NCBI GenBank assembly: GCA_964030785.1
Contig: OZ034968.1
Location: 27,828,186 to 27,892,185 of the forward strand
Direction: 5' to 3'
DNA length: 64,000 bases
Source: Siderastrea siderea
Taxonomy: Eukaryota; Cnidaria; Anthozoa; Scleractinia; Rhizangiidae
The position numbers and the translations under genes were made by a program. The notes beneath the pieces are model-generated. The model saw only the letters and a program-made list of their open reading frames with translations. It searched no databases and was not told the origin of the DNA. Below, piece after piece: positions 47,434-59,169 of the stretch (position 1 is its first letter; the number at the start of each line of letters is the position of its first letter).

Positions 47434-48366
47434 CTATTTGTTTCTTGAATCTGCAATAGAAAAATACAGCAATCAATGATATAACATGTTAGTGCACAAA
47501 ACAACGAGTGCTAGTGTTATTTTCTTAGCTCTTTTTTTTTTTGGTTCCTAGTAAGCCTTCTTTTACCGAACGACATTTACGTTAATTGTTTTCCTGTTCC
47601 AGCCGTTCATTTGCTATCGCAAAGGCTACCTTTAACGCAAGTATCTTCTAAAGCGAAAACTGGGGAAGGAAACGACAATAAAAGTTCTTTACTGATTCAG
47701 AACTGAATAACATTTCTGGTTTTTACTAAATGAAAAATCAGAAATGACGGCGGAAATGAGCAAATGAACAGAAAACAGAGTTATTGCGTGTATTTCTCAT
47801 TGCCCTGACAACGATGAAAATACCCTGTCGAGTATTTAACCGAAAGATTCGTTCCGTTTTGGAGAGACTCGGTTGTGCTAAAGACTGAAAAAAATACTCC
47901 GTTACTGATATTGTAAGCATTCTTAACTTAAAATGGTTCAGTTTTAGTAATTCTAAGTCTTATTAAGAATTAAGTAATTCTAAGTCTAATTAAGGATTTT
48001 TCTTCCAAATATTAGTAAAAAAAGAAAAAGAAAATACGGGTACGATTGACTGTCATTTGTATTTCTCGTTAGTAACAAGGTAGTAGCCATTTAAATTTAT
48101 CGTTAGTGACCAGGAAATACGTACAGAGGAATCTCCTAGTGAAATTTCCATTAGTGTGACCTAAAGAGAGATTTAGGCTCCGTGGAAAACTTACCAGAAA
48201 CCGGGCTTTCGAAGAGGCTGTCCTCAACCATTTGGTCAGCTTCAGGTGCGTTTAGTTCAGGCATGTTGGCCAGCTCAGCTTCGTCCATCTCCGTGGCTTC
48301 CTTTTTCTGTGCTTGGGAGGCCATAACGAAGGCCAGCAAAAAGCAGAATACAACAAAGGTCTTCAT
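47434..48366 (-). CDS. Small secreted acidic protein, gene C (family unknown)
   Basis: Exon 1 (48195-48366) encodes a signal peptide (MKTFVVFCFLLAFVMASQA) and a short acidic segment rich in Glu, Asp, Ala and Met, with no Cys after the signal. It ends at TCTG|gtaagt in phase 1, the same phase as its two relatives at 54 and 59 kb. The best terminal exon I can find is 47434-47450, after a strong acceptor (tttttctattgcag|), adding five residues and a TAG, for about 62 residues in all. An alternative acceptor at about 47887 opens a 34-codon exon. The secreted fate is a prediction; the function is unknown. Exon 1 is well supported by paralogy; exon 2 is tentative. Confidence 0.62.
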
Positions 48367-48450
48367 TCTTGTCCTCACAGTTTTCGCAGAAATCTTTCAA
48401 ACTCAGCACACGCCGATGAATTTGTTTGTAATGAAATAAGCGCTTGTTTT

Positions 48451-48530
48451 CCGTTTTTATACCTAACATGTCAAATTAAATTATATTTTTGATTAAAAAA
48501 AGTCAGTCAAGACTAGTTTATTTGCTGTAT
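48451..48530 (-). promoter_or_regulatory. Promoter block of gene C
   Basis: The minus strand has TATAAAAACGG (complement of 48451-48461) about 90 bases before the ATG. An upstream block with tgatt-rich and aaaatataa words is also found, in the same order, before the genes at 54053 and 58983. This shared block defines the family's proximal promoter. Confidence 0.65.
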
Positions 48531-48539
48531 ATAATTGCT

Positions 48540-51285
48540 CTTTATTAAGATCAGTGCTTTTCGGATGGCATTTAGGCCGTCCAGTTTGCTTATAGACCGG
48601 CCGTTAATAAATCGCGTTTATCCAGCTGAAAATTTCGCAGTGATCAAGTTTTTCATTGGTTCATATTCATTCAAATTTTTATTATTTCCTCTATTCAAGG
48701 GCATCAAAACAGAACGTTTTCACATTGAAGGTATTCTGATCTGAACATAATATATCTTTCATTAATGGTAAGTTTTGAGAACTGCGTTGATTTTCCTGTG
48801 ACCTCTTTCTAAAGCAGTACCACGTAAACGTATTTTGTTTGTTCAATATTTGGGTATTATTCTTTTAATTCCGTTATTAAAAATAAATCAATGCCATCTG
48901 TCTTTATCTTGGAATTCATATTGTTTACTTGTAATAAAAATTTTTTGAGCGTTTACAAGCCCAATATGACCGAAATACAATTCATTATATTCTTTTCGAA
49001 ACCAAGCTATCGAAATCAAGATGGCACTGTTTTCTTTACATACAAAAGTTTATCAGCAAAAGCGACCCAAAGTGTGCGTTTTTCAACAATTTTTTAGCAT
49101 TTTATATTGCATTATAATGTAGGAAGCTATGGTAGTATGGAGGGTTGAAACTAATTAATTCCTTGTTTTAGCTGGTTTTGTTTGGACTCTTGTATCAAAT
49201 TTAATAACGGTTATTGTCAAGATTAAGCTAACGAAACAGCGAAGAAAAAAACGGATTGATATGATTCAATTCATTGTTCATTTCAATCTCATTCTCAACT
49301 TAACAAAAAATGGCTTTTTCTTTTAACGATTTGCTTCGCTAAAAATCAAGAACAAAAACAAGATATTTGTAGAATACCCCTCTGGAGAAAATGGCCGTGC
49401 AGTGCAAATTAATTTCACTATAGTTTCGAATTATCTTAATTGCAGGGGTTTTTTTGTTGAAAATTTCTAGGAATTCAATTCTAGCAGCAGAAGGAAAGAG
49501 TACAGAAAATCAATGCCGATAAAGTTTTAGACAAAGTTTCAAACAGACCAAACGCGCAAGTTTGCAAGAATAGTGGAGGCTGGGGAGGGGGGAGGGGGCT
49601 AAATAGACAAAATACGGTCTAACCCGAAGCTTGGCGCTGTTTAACCTGTCTTTCATTGACTCTGTTGAACATATATCGATCGAAAATAGCTACTCCTAAC
49701 CAGCAAATCTCCTCGCATATAAATATGTCGAAAATTGAAAACAGGGACACTTCTGACGTTTCTGTATCCCGTCATTTTTGCCACGTTTTCCAATACACTG
49801 TGGCATTATCCACGAGCAAATACAGGCACAAACGGTCTAAAGCAAATAACGGGTAAAAAACAAGATCGGTCAAACAAGCCGCTTATGGAAATAAATTAGC
49901 TACGCACCAGGTAAAATAAAGTTTGCAATATTTAACTATTTAAATTTTATTATTACCCATACGAAAAAAATTGAAAATTTTTGTGTCGAGCTGTCTTAAC
50001 GAATGATCATAACTTTTCTTCGCGCTTTCTGTCTAGCTGAAGTCGCCAAAATACTGACAGCGATGCACGGCGGACAGATGGAGCAATTTGTAGTTAAATC
50101 ACCAACTTGCCAATTGAAGACAATTTATAGAAAACGCGAATCCACTCACAAGACACCGATCCAATATTTTATCTGTACTTTAATTTGTTGCTCTTTTGTT
50201 TTTATACCATCGAAATTTCTCCGTTAAATTTAGACCTTTTGTGCCCCCTACCAGGCCTAAGAAAAATAAACGGTAATTCCCCTTCCTCTATATCAAGCCC
50301 TCCTCTCCTCCACTTTGAAGATTGCGCGTTTGGTCTGCTGACTGAAACTTTGACCAAAACTTCCTCATTGGTTTTCCTTACCTTTTGCTTTTTCCGATGT
50401 GTATTGCTTTAAAGCTGAAAACAGGACGCCGAAAGCGAGAGATTATAAAAGAAGTCAGCCCCTTTTTTCTCTCTTGTTTCTTTCTTTCTTTCTCTTTTTT
50501 TTTTTGGCGCTCGTACTCTCACGATTTTGCTCGTTTCTCTCGCCCGTTTTACGAACAAAGGCAAAATTAAGAGGGGGCTTTGAACAGTTAGAATTGACAG
50601 TAAAAGTGGAAATGAAAAAATATCAAATTTTCATTATTACCGGAAACTATAATAACTTTTTTAAAGCTTGTGTGGCTTAGAAAATGGCCCTAGCTAGCCT
50701 TCAATTTGCCGATCAGAAGGTCAAAATACACCGTTTTACGTTCCTGTCGTCTTTTGCACGCGCTCAAAGAGTATAAATCTGCAGATCGGACTGCTCCTCT
50801 GTCCTTTTGGAGTTGAGAGCGTGCAAAACACGACAGGAACGTAAAACAGTTTAAAAAAAGGCGACCTGAAAGAAAGCAAACGTCTGAACTATTGGAGCCT
50901 CTCTTGTTCTCCTTTGACTCGAAATTTTTGGCGCTTGGAGATTCAGCTTTTGTTTCCCGTATTGTAACCTTCTGACAGGGTACTCTCACAAGTGTAACCT
51001 CATGCCCTCCCCACAAAATCTGCGCTCCGCTAACTTCTTTCTACTCTCATTCTTAACTCATTCTTTAACGCGGGCTTACTGAAGTTGCAGATATAGATAT
51101 ATCAAGCAAGCGCACGATCGGTGTTCTTTGGCAAGTAGCGCTGCTAAGAAACACAGCTGTCTCCCTTTCATTGTTGGCTGGCTCAAAATCTCCAAGAGGG
51201 TTTAATTGTCAAATAAATGCAGACAGTCTGGTAATTGCAAATTGTAGTTCAAGATTGCAATACTTAATGCCTTGACGGGATATCT
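48540..51285. other. Intergenic, nothing recognised except one small MITE
   Basis: AT-rich sequence without supported genes. A simple TTTCTTTC tract is at about 50470-50500. The only structured element is at 50732-50849. Confidence 0.5.
50732..50849. mobile_element. Short MITE with inverted ends
   Basis: The left arm cgttttacgttcctgtcgt plus ttttgcacgc returns inverted at the right end as gcgtgcaaaa, cacgacaggaacgtaaaac. The interior is about 50 bp. No coding capacity. Confidence 0.8.
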
Positions 51286-51289
51286 GCAT

Positions 51290-52740
51290 AATTTAGGCTA
51301 ATTTTTGGAGGGCTTTTTGCAAATGAGATTTGGAGGGCTTATATCGGGGAGAGCATATTTTTTTTTTGAGGAGGGGGGGGGGGGGGGGGCTTATTATCTC
51401 AATTTACGGCATTTTACCGTCACAATTTTAATCCCACCACTCTGATGGAGACCGAAGATTTTTGGTTGAAACATCTAACTTTTTAAACGTTTATTTAAAC
51501 GTTTTTCTCAGCCAGTTTCAAACCATATTTTAGACTTTTGTTATGAAAGTATTGCTCAGTTCGTTTCCTAAAAATGGTCACACTAGGGACCATGCAAATG
51601 CACAGTAAACAACACCACAACAAGACACTCCAAATTGCTTTTTATCGATCTGTCAGGGAGGTCAAATTTTAGAATTTCATTCGCATACTCAAAATACATG
51701 ACTCAAAGATCCTTCTGAGGATGAAACGATTATGCGATCCCAGTTACAAATCCCAACTTGTAATTATACCAAATGAACCTTTGGATGGATGCATCGAAGT
51801 GAGCTGATAAGCGGGTAGGGGCTAAAGGGATGGGGCAAGGGAGCTCCCGAAAATTTGGGTGGGGTTGTGCGGTGTAATTCTTGAAACCCTAACCCTATTT
51901 CAGACCAAGACATGTGATTTTACCTGCCCTATTTCAGACCTGATCCAAAATTAAATACCCTGTTTCAGACTTCCCCCCATACATGATCGCAGCTAGCCAA
52001 GAACTGCTTCGGTTGGCGTTTACGTTTGAGAAGGGCTTCACTATAAATTACCGATATTAATCAAAACGCACTTCTCAAGAGATGGTAGCAATAAAAAAGT
52101 AGCTTCTTGTGTAAGAACCATAAGCGATTCCAGAACAGAGTGCACGAACTTTACTACCCAATTTCAGTCAAAACGGTCAAAATCTTTACCCTATTACAGA
52201 CCAAAACGGCTCGAAAACCATACGCTTTGGCGCCGCACATAGCTATCTACCTTAGTTAAGGGGTAACCCTCGGGGCTAAAGGGGATGGAAGAACTACCGA
52301 AATATAAAAAAACAAGGCGAGCAGTCAAATGTACAGTCATTGTGAATCATTCTCCAGTTCATTGAGTACCAAATTACTGTTTACTCAAATTATTACACGC
52401 AAGTTCATTATATCTCTTTGAAAGCAAATATTTTCCCCAATGACAGATTGACTAAGTCGATCTCTTCTTGTCCCATGGATCTGCAAGAGGTTCTGAAATA
52501 CAGGAAAAACAAGACAGTGCGAATAAGTCACTTTACACCGAAAGGTATCTGATTGTATTCAACTGAGTTAATCGAGCTTTTATTGATTTATCTCGACTTC
52601 AATTTCAATCAGTAAGTCTGCTTTCTTTTTAGCGACGGTACCGTTTTCCACAGAAGCGGGGAGCAGAGATGGACGAAATTCTAAGCTAATTAGTATTATT
52701 GATTATTTAAAAAAGTTGTAATGGTCATATATCTTAGTGG
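51290..52740. repeat. Tandem duplication block A
   Basis: A long copy of 55000-56680: the order is a G-run, caccactctgatggagacc, tgctcagttcg, acaacaccacaacaagaca, aaatgaacctttggatgga, ccctatttcagacc, then the terminal exon of the secreted-protein family (52452-52492). The two copies are clearly diverged, with several indels. Confidence 0.8.
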
Positions 52741-54053
52741 AGGTACATATTAGCAAATAAATAATTTGGTATTTTCTACTCTATTGTCCCTGTTAATCCG
52801 TTCCTTTTAAATTTAAAACGCTATTTAAAAGAAAAATTGTGGAAGGCGTAACTGGCTCAGTGGAAATACACAAGCATATAAATAGCGCGGTGATTTTCTA
52901 CTATCCCGCCGCTGTTTATCCGTTCCTTTTAAACTGGAATCATTTAAAGATAAAATCGAGACAAGGTATAGAAACTCCGAGTAATATTTAGCCAAGATAT
53001 ATATATTATTTGCCGGTCGGGAGGTCCGTATTGAGAAAAACTGTGCCAGAGGTCTTGAGTACGGCCCGAGGCCGCAGGCCGAGGGCCGTGCTCAAGACCG
53101 AGGGCACAGTTTTTCTCAATACGGACCGACCAAGGCCGGCAAATAATATTTTTATTTTTTTCTTGTTGTTTTTCAAAAGTTAAACGTGTCTTGTTGTTTT
53201 CGGAAAGCAACGTTTTGCAAGCGCGCGTAAAATGAACCATGAAACGAAGCCGTTTGTGACACCAGAGCAGCAAAATACGCTTTTTTACTCTGTTAAAACT
53301 CAGAAATCACAGGAAGCAATATAACTAAAAGAAAGCCCTTTATTTTCCCAAATTTCGATACATGTAGCTAACTCCTGCTCGATTTACTCAAATGTTTGTC
53401 GAAAGGGAAGAGGCGATTTACATTGTACAACCTTCGGTATTTTAACAAGAAATTTTGGAAAGAAAGTTTTTAACGACAATGTACAAAAAATTTCAGAATT
53501 CTAAGTTTCGGAGAACGTTTTAAAGATTTTAAAGGTTTTAAAAACCCATTACAAATTTTTTGTTATTGACGTTCCGTTGACCGCGGTCAAGATCGGAAAA
53601 TTCCGCCCGCTCCCGGAACCAATCAGATTGCAGGATTTGGTTCATCTTGCCCGCTCACGCGCTGAGAAAAAAATAATAATGGCGTTATTTTGAAAATCTC
53701 GATTTTGCTAAGCAATGCATAAAAACTGACAAATTTCAAGTGAAATGTGGATTGCTCAGTAAAGCTGCGCTATAAGAGGGAATTAATTTTGTCAGTGATG
53801 AACTAACTATAAGGCAGTATTTCGTCGGCCGCAAGCTTAATTTTCGAGGTCAATGATGGTAGGTCCCCTCAGCCATTTCGTCAGCCGCATGCTTTTCCAG
53901 GTCAATGATGGTAGGTGACTCAGCTACTTCGTCAGCCGCATGCTTTTCGAGGTCAATGATGGTAGGTGACTCATCAATTTCGTCAGCCGCAGGCCGTGCT
54001 TGGGAGGCCATAACGAAGGCCATTAAAAGGCATAATACAACAAAGGTGCTCAT
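52452..54053 (-). pseudogene. Small secreted acidic protein, gene A, frameshifted copy
   Basis: Exon 1 starts at 54053 with signal peptide MSTFVVLCLLMAFVMASQA, followed by 51-nt (17-codon) repeats inside the exon (ESPTIIDLEKHAADE). Two repeats are intact; a third is shifted by one base and runs into TGA at 53850-53852. The family donor CCTTATA|gttagt survives at 53808/53807, but the exon is 246 nt, so the signal frame reaches it out of phase. The expected terminal exon is at 52452-52492 (ending PWDKKRST) with a good acceptor, while the poly(A) signal position carries aatgaa instead of AATAAA. This looks like a decaying gene; a short 67-residue product or an assembly error cannot be excluded. 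Confidence 0.6.
53003..53150. repeat. 148-bp foldback element in gene A intron
   Basis: The left arm (attatttgccggtcgg, then tccgtattgagaaaaactgt) is mirrored on the right around gaggccgcaggccgaggg. It lies in the intron of gene A; gene B has no counterpart. Confidence 0.85.
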
Positions 54054-54141
54054 CTTGTACCACAGTTTTTACAGAAATGTTTAAACCTCGGCACTATCAC
54101 TCCTCTGGATCTGTTTGTGATAAAACTAGTAAGCCATTCTT

Positions 54142-54240
54142 CTCTGCTTTTAAACCTGACACATTAACTAAATCTATATTTTGAGTAACCAACAACAACA
54201 ATCAAGCCAGTCTGTGCTAGTTTATTTAATGTTTGAAATA
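54142..54240 (-). promoter_or_regulatory. Promoter block of gene A
   Basis: The minus strand TTTAAAAGCAGAG (complement near 54143-54155) sits about 95 bases before the ATG. It is preceded by the aaaatatag-type and ctagcacagactggctt-type words shared with the upstream regions of genes B and C. The 5' UTR ends with the family word TTTCTGTAAAAACTGTG. Confidence 0.6.
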
Positions 54241-54265
54241 GATTTGGTAGGGTGGCCTACAACTG

Positions 54266-54416
54266 TCACGGCAAATTAAAATAAACAGTTACGGCAAATT
54301 AACATTTACTCACGGCTGCAAAATAAAGTTAACCCACGGCGGATTATTAAATAAAACTCACGGCAAAATAAAATAAACTCACTCACTCAGACTTGTGATT
54401 TCGCAATCACAAGTCT
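54266..54416. repeat. Short tandem repeat and perfect hairpin
   Basis: Irregular units of cacggcaaaataaa are followed at 54389-54416 by a perfect 12-bp hairpin (agacttgtgatt, loop tcgc). Located just upstream of gene A's promoter block. Confidence 0.75.
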
Positions 54417-54989
54417 GCTATGGTCACCAAGACGAAAACTTGTGAGCTAGCGATGCATTTCAATAAGACCCCGCACATCTTAAGTGACTCTTCTTTTCAA
54501 TGCATTGATCAAGTACATTCTTCCAGTGACTCAGATCGCATAAATAAACTTTCAATTACCAGAGAACCCTACTGGAGTGCTCAGTCATTTTCTTTGGCAC
54601 CTTTTGGTTTGAATAAAAGACAGGAAATTCATTCGCAAAACAGAATCAACTACAACTAGCCTATTTCTTTTCAAAAGGCCGGTGTGACCTTGAAATCGAG
54701 CGGTCCCTTGGATTTGAGCGTTCAAAGGCCCCGATCTCGGATTCTGTTAGCTTTGCAGTCCCACTTTGCAGGCGTTCCGGTGTCCTCAAGGGCCCTGTTC
54801 GGGGAATTTGTTATAGCTTTTACTGTTTAAGGGCCCCCCTCAGGGACTTTGTTGTATCGTAGCGCAGCAATGTTTCAGAGGCTTACATCGGGGATTTTTT
54901 TGCGTTCTTTATTGGGGGCTGCTTGTTTTGCTTGGTGATATCCACATAAAACCTGCATTGCATGTTGGTAAGTATCCAACTTAACTGAG

Positions 54990-56440
54990 AAGCCTATGGG
55001 CTTATATTCGGGGGCGGGGGGAACTTATTATCTGCGGGTTTTTTGTGAATGAGATTTAAGGAGCTTATACTCGGGAGGGCATATTTTTGGGGGGCCTGAT
55101 TATCTAAAATTTGCGGCATTTTACTGCCACAATTTAAACCCCATCACACCGATGAAGACCAAAGATTTTCCCTCGAAACGTCTATGATTTTTAAAGTTTA
55201 TTTTAGCGTTTTCCTCAACCAGTTTCAAGCCATTTTTTAGACCTTTGATATGAAAGTATTGCTCATTTCTTTTCTTTGGTCACACTTTTACGACAGGCTT
55301 TACAGCGGTCAAACGTACAACGCGTGCGCAGTTACTGTCATAGTTTTGCAAAGAATAACAATGACAAACGTGGAAAGCTTCACTTTGTCCGCGAAACTTA
55401 ACGCCGTTTCTGAAAACTTAAGCTTTTACGTTGAGTATGTGTGCAAAATGAGGTAACTGACATCCACAAGTTTTGTCGGGGCGAAATTCGCTTTGTCAGG
55501 ACATTTTCTGCATCGTTTTCATACGAACCTCGCCTTTGAACTGATTCAAACTTCAAGGTTCTGAAAGACCGGAAGTGAAGTAGCTTTTTGCGTTTGACTG
55601 CTGTGAAGCAACAGGCACTTTGCAACGGCACAGTAAACAACACCACACCACAACAAGACATTCCACATTGCTTTTCATCTAGATGGTCAAATTTTAGTAT
55701 TTCATTCCTATACTCAAATTAAATTTGCAATCATAGTACATGACTCAAAGATCCCTTCCGAGGGTGAAACGATTAAATCCCAACTTGTAATTAAACCAAA
55801 TGAACCTTTGGATGGATGCATGGAAATGAACTGATAAGCGGCCAGAGGCTAAAGGGATGGGGGGAAGGGGGTTCCTCGGAAATTTGGGTGGGGCTGTGCG
55901 CAATTCTTGAAACCTTTATTCTATTTTAGACCAAAATATGTGATTTTCCCTACCCTATTTTAGACCTGGCCTGCACTGACCACCTTCGAACTGCTCGGTC
56001 TAGTTTGCATAAACGTTTGAGAAAAGCTTTCTCATGATATTATTCAAAACGAACTCCTCAAGAGATAATAATAACAATAAAAAATAGCTTCTTCTAAGAA
56101 CCATACCCCAGTACAGACCTGAGCGTACGGACAACCACAATTTACCGTCAAAATCTTTACCCTATTGCCTACCAAAACGGATCGAAAACCATACCCTTTG
56201 GCGCCACACATAACTCCTCTAGATTATTTAAGCCCTCCCTCTCCCGGAGCCAAAGGGGGGGGGGGGGGGAAGAACTACCAAATTATAAAAAAAGCAAGGA
56301 GTTAGTAAAATCAGTACACTATCATTGTGAACCATTTTCCAGTTTATTTAGTACCAATTAGTGCTTACTCAGGCAAATTATTACATGTGGATTATATCTC
56401 GTTGAAAGCCAGGACGATATTTTCCTCAGTGCTAGGTTAG
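54990..56440. repeat. Tandem duplication block B
   Basis: The counterpart of 51290-52440, in the same order and orientation, lying downstream of gene B's last exon. On the minus strand it holds gene B's 3' UTR, with an AATAAA at the complement of 56343-56348. Confidence 0.8.
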
Positions 56441-58420
56441 CTAAGCCGATCTCTTCTTGTGGTCCCATGGATCTTCAAGAGGCACTGAAATACAAGAAAA
56501 ACAAGAAAGTTTTAATAAGTCACTTTGCACCGAAAAGTATCCGATTGTATTCAACTGAGTTAGTCCAGCATTTATTGATTCATCTGTTGCCCTCATTTTC
56601 AATCAGTAGGTCTGCTTATACGACTTTTTCGAATAAATTTTTCTTTCAAATTTGGTAAAAGGAGGAATATACGGTAGAGTCTTCGTTGATTACAAGTAAA
56701 ATTTCTCGTGAATGACAAGGAAGTTGATTCAAAAAGGAAATTTTAAGTGAAATGTGGTTAACTCTGCCAAGCTTTAAGAGGGATTCATTTTGTCAGTGAT
56801 GAACTAACTATAAGGCGGCAATTCCTCAGTCATTTCGTCCCGTACATCTGCAGAGGGACAGAAACACAAGAAAAGCAAGAAAATTCGAATAAGTCACCTT
56901 GCACCGAAAGGTATCCCATTGTATTCAGCTTACTAGAGTTAATCGAGCTTTTATTGACTTATCTGTTGCGTTCATTTCTAATCAGTATGTCTACTTACTT
57001 TTTAGCGACGGTACTATTTTAATTTACAGTTACAGTGAGGCCATGCAGAGATCAGAGATGCACAGAAATATAAGCTCAGTAGTACTATGAGTGATTATTA
57101 AAAAAGTCGGAATGTTCATAAATCTCAGTGGAAGTATATAAGCTTATATTTAATAATGCGGTAATTTTCTACTCTCGCGCCGCTGTCTATCCCTTCCTTT
57201 TAAACTTGAATAATATAACGATAAAATTAAGTCAAGGTGTGGAAGCCCAAAGTAAGATTTAGCCAAGATTTTAAGAGCGTTGTTTGGACTGTCGCGTCGC
57301 GCTTTTGCTAAGCAATGAAAACTTTCAATATATAGCAATGTAATAATGCTTTGTAACTAGTACGTGATAAGCAGTCTCAAGTAAAATGCTTTTTACGTTC
57401 TTCTAAGACGACTGTTTAGAATAAATTTCTCTTCCAAATTTGGTAAAAGGGGTTATATGGTAGATTTTTGTTGATTACCAGTAGAATTTCTCGTGAGTGA
57501 CAAGGAAGTTGATAAAATAGGAAATTTTGAGTGAGATGGGGATAACTCTGCCAAGCTTTAAGAGGGATTCATTTTGTCAGGGATGAACTAACTATAAGGC
57601 GGCAATTCCTTAGCCATTTGGTCCCGTGGATCTGCAAGAGGTTCTGAAATACAAGAAAAACAAGAAAATTCTAATAAGTCACTTTACACCGAAAGGTATG
57701 TGATTGTATTCAACTGAGTTTATGGAGCTTTTATTGATTCACCTGTTGCTCTTATTTAATTCCAATCAGTAGGTCCACTTACTCTTTAGCGACGGTATCA
57801 TTTTACAAAGAAGGCGGGGATCAGAGATGGACAAAATTCGAAGCTCAGTAGTGTTATTGTATTACTTTATTGTATTAAAGTATTATTATTCTACTCTCCC
57901 GTTCCCGTATAACCGTTCCTTCTAAACGTAAAATGTTTTCAAAAAGAAAAATCGTTAAAGGACGTAACTCTCAGTGAAAATACCTAAGCATATGAATAAT
58001 GCGGTAATTTTCTACTTTTCCGCCACTGTCTATCCCTTCCTTTTAAACTGGAATAATTAAACGATAAAATCAAGTCCAGGTGTGGAAGCTCAAAGTAATA
58101 TTTAGAATGGTAGTCAAATTTCAAGTCAAGTTCTTCTACTAACTATAAGGCGGCAATTCCTTAGCCATTTCGTCACGTGGATCTGCAAGAGGTTCTGAAA
58201 TACAAGAAAAAACAAGAAAATTCGAATAAGTTACTTTACACCGAAAGGTATCCGATTGTATTCAACTAGGTTAATCGAGCTTTTATTGATTTATCTGTTG
58301 CCTTCATTTACAATAAGTAGGTCTACTTACTGTTTAACGACGGTACCATTTTGCAGTTACAGAGCCGGAGGCCGGGGATCAGAGATGCACGGAAATCTAA
58401 GCTCAGTAGTATTATTAATT
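56430..58420. repeat. Repeated exon-intron modules of gene B
   Basis: Four copies of a block of about 250-300 bp start at about 56450, 56820, 57595 and 58145, with a further one at 52470. Each carries ctgcaagaggttctgaaata (the exon's acceptor end), caccgaaaggtat and gcgacggtaccattt. The mini-exons of gene B were therefore multiplied together with intron sequence. Confidence 0.85.
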
Positions 58421-58983
58421 ATTAAAAAAAGTCGTAATGTTCATAAATCTCAGTGGAAGTACATAAGCTTATATTTGATAATGCGGTAATCTTCTACTCT
58501 CCCGCCGCTGTCTATCCCTTCCTTTTAAACTGGAATAATTTAAAGATAAAATTAAGTCAAGGTGTGGAAGCTCAAAGTAAGATTTAGCCAAGATTTTAAG
58601 AGCGTTGTTTGGACAGTTCTCGCTTTTGCTAAGCAATGAAAATTTTCAATATATAGCTATGTAAAATTATACGGTAGATTCTTAGCTGATTACCAGCAAA
58701 AATTTCTCGTAAGTAACAAGGATATTTCAAGTGAAATGTAAAATTCTCCTTAAAGCTATACGAGGGAATTAAGCTTAATTTTTTTCAGAGTGATAAACTA
58801 ACCATAGGGCGACTGCGTTTCGAAGAAATTGTCGTTAGCCATTTCGTCCTCTTCAGGCTCGTTGAGGTCAAACATGTCGGCAAAATCAGCTTCCTCCTTC
58901 TCAGTTTCGTCCTTTACTATGATTTGTGCCTGGGAAGCCATTACAAAGGCCATCAAAAGGCAAAATACAACAAAGGTCTTCAT
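56441..58983 (-). CDS. Small secreted acidic protein with repeated symmetric mini-exons, gene B
   Basis: Five coding exons on the minus strand: 58803-58983, 58144-58194, 57593-57643, 56809-56847 and 56441-56484 (TAG). All introns are phase 1 and the frame holds, giving 121 residues. Exon 1 encodes the signal peptide MKTFVVFCLLMAFVMASQA and an acidic segment (DETEKEEADFADMF). Exons 2 and 3 are each 51 nt and nearly identical, encoding the module PLADPRDxMAKELPPY. Exon 4 is a shortened version (39 nt, VRDEMTEELPPY). The last exon ends PLEDPWDHKKRSA. Acceptors are strong (cttgtatttcag|) and all internal donors are A|gttagt. There is no Cys after the signal peptide and no known domain. Secretion is predicted; the function is unknown (a peptide precursor or a matrix protein are options). 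The splice model is mine and unconfirmed. Confidence 0.75.
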
Positions 58984-59080
58984 TCTGGTCTCACAGTTTT
59001 TGCAGAAATCCTTGTGCCTCAGCACTAATGAACCGCCTCTGGATCTGTTTGTGATAAAATCAGTAAGCTATTATTCGATA

Positions 59081-59160
59081 GTTTTAAACGTGACACCTTT
59101 AATACCAAATTAACTGAAACTATATTTTGATTAAACAACAACGAAGCCGGTCAATACTAG
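59081..59160 (-). promoter_or_regulatory. Promoter block of gene B
   Basis: The minus strand GTTTAAAAC (complement of 59081-59089) lies about 100 bases before the ATG, with the shared upstream words (aaaatatag, ttgttgtttaatc, actagtattgaccggctt) in the same order as in genes A and C. The 5' UTR ends TTTCTGCAAAAACTGTG. Confidence 0.65.
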
Positions 59161-59169
59161 TTTATTTGA

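Noticed and set aside
50385..50680. Hydrophobic, Phe/Ser-rich plus-strand frames considered as membrane peptides
   Set aside because: They derive from a TTTCTTTC simple tract, with no splice or start support.
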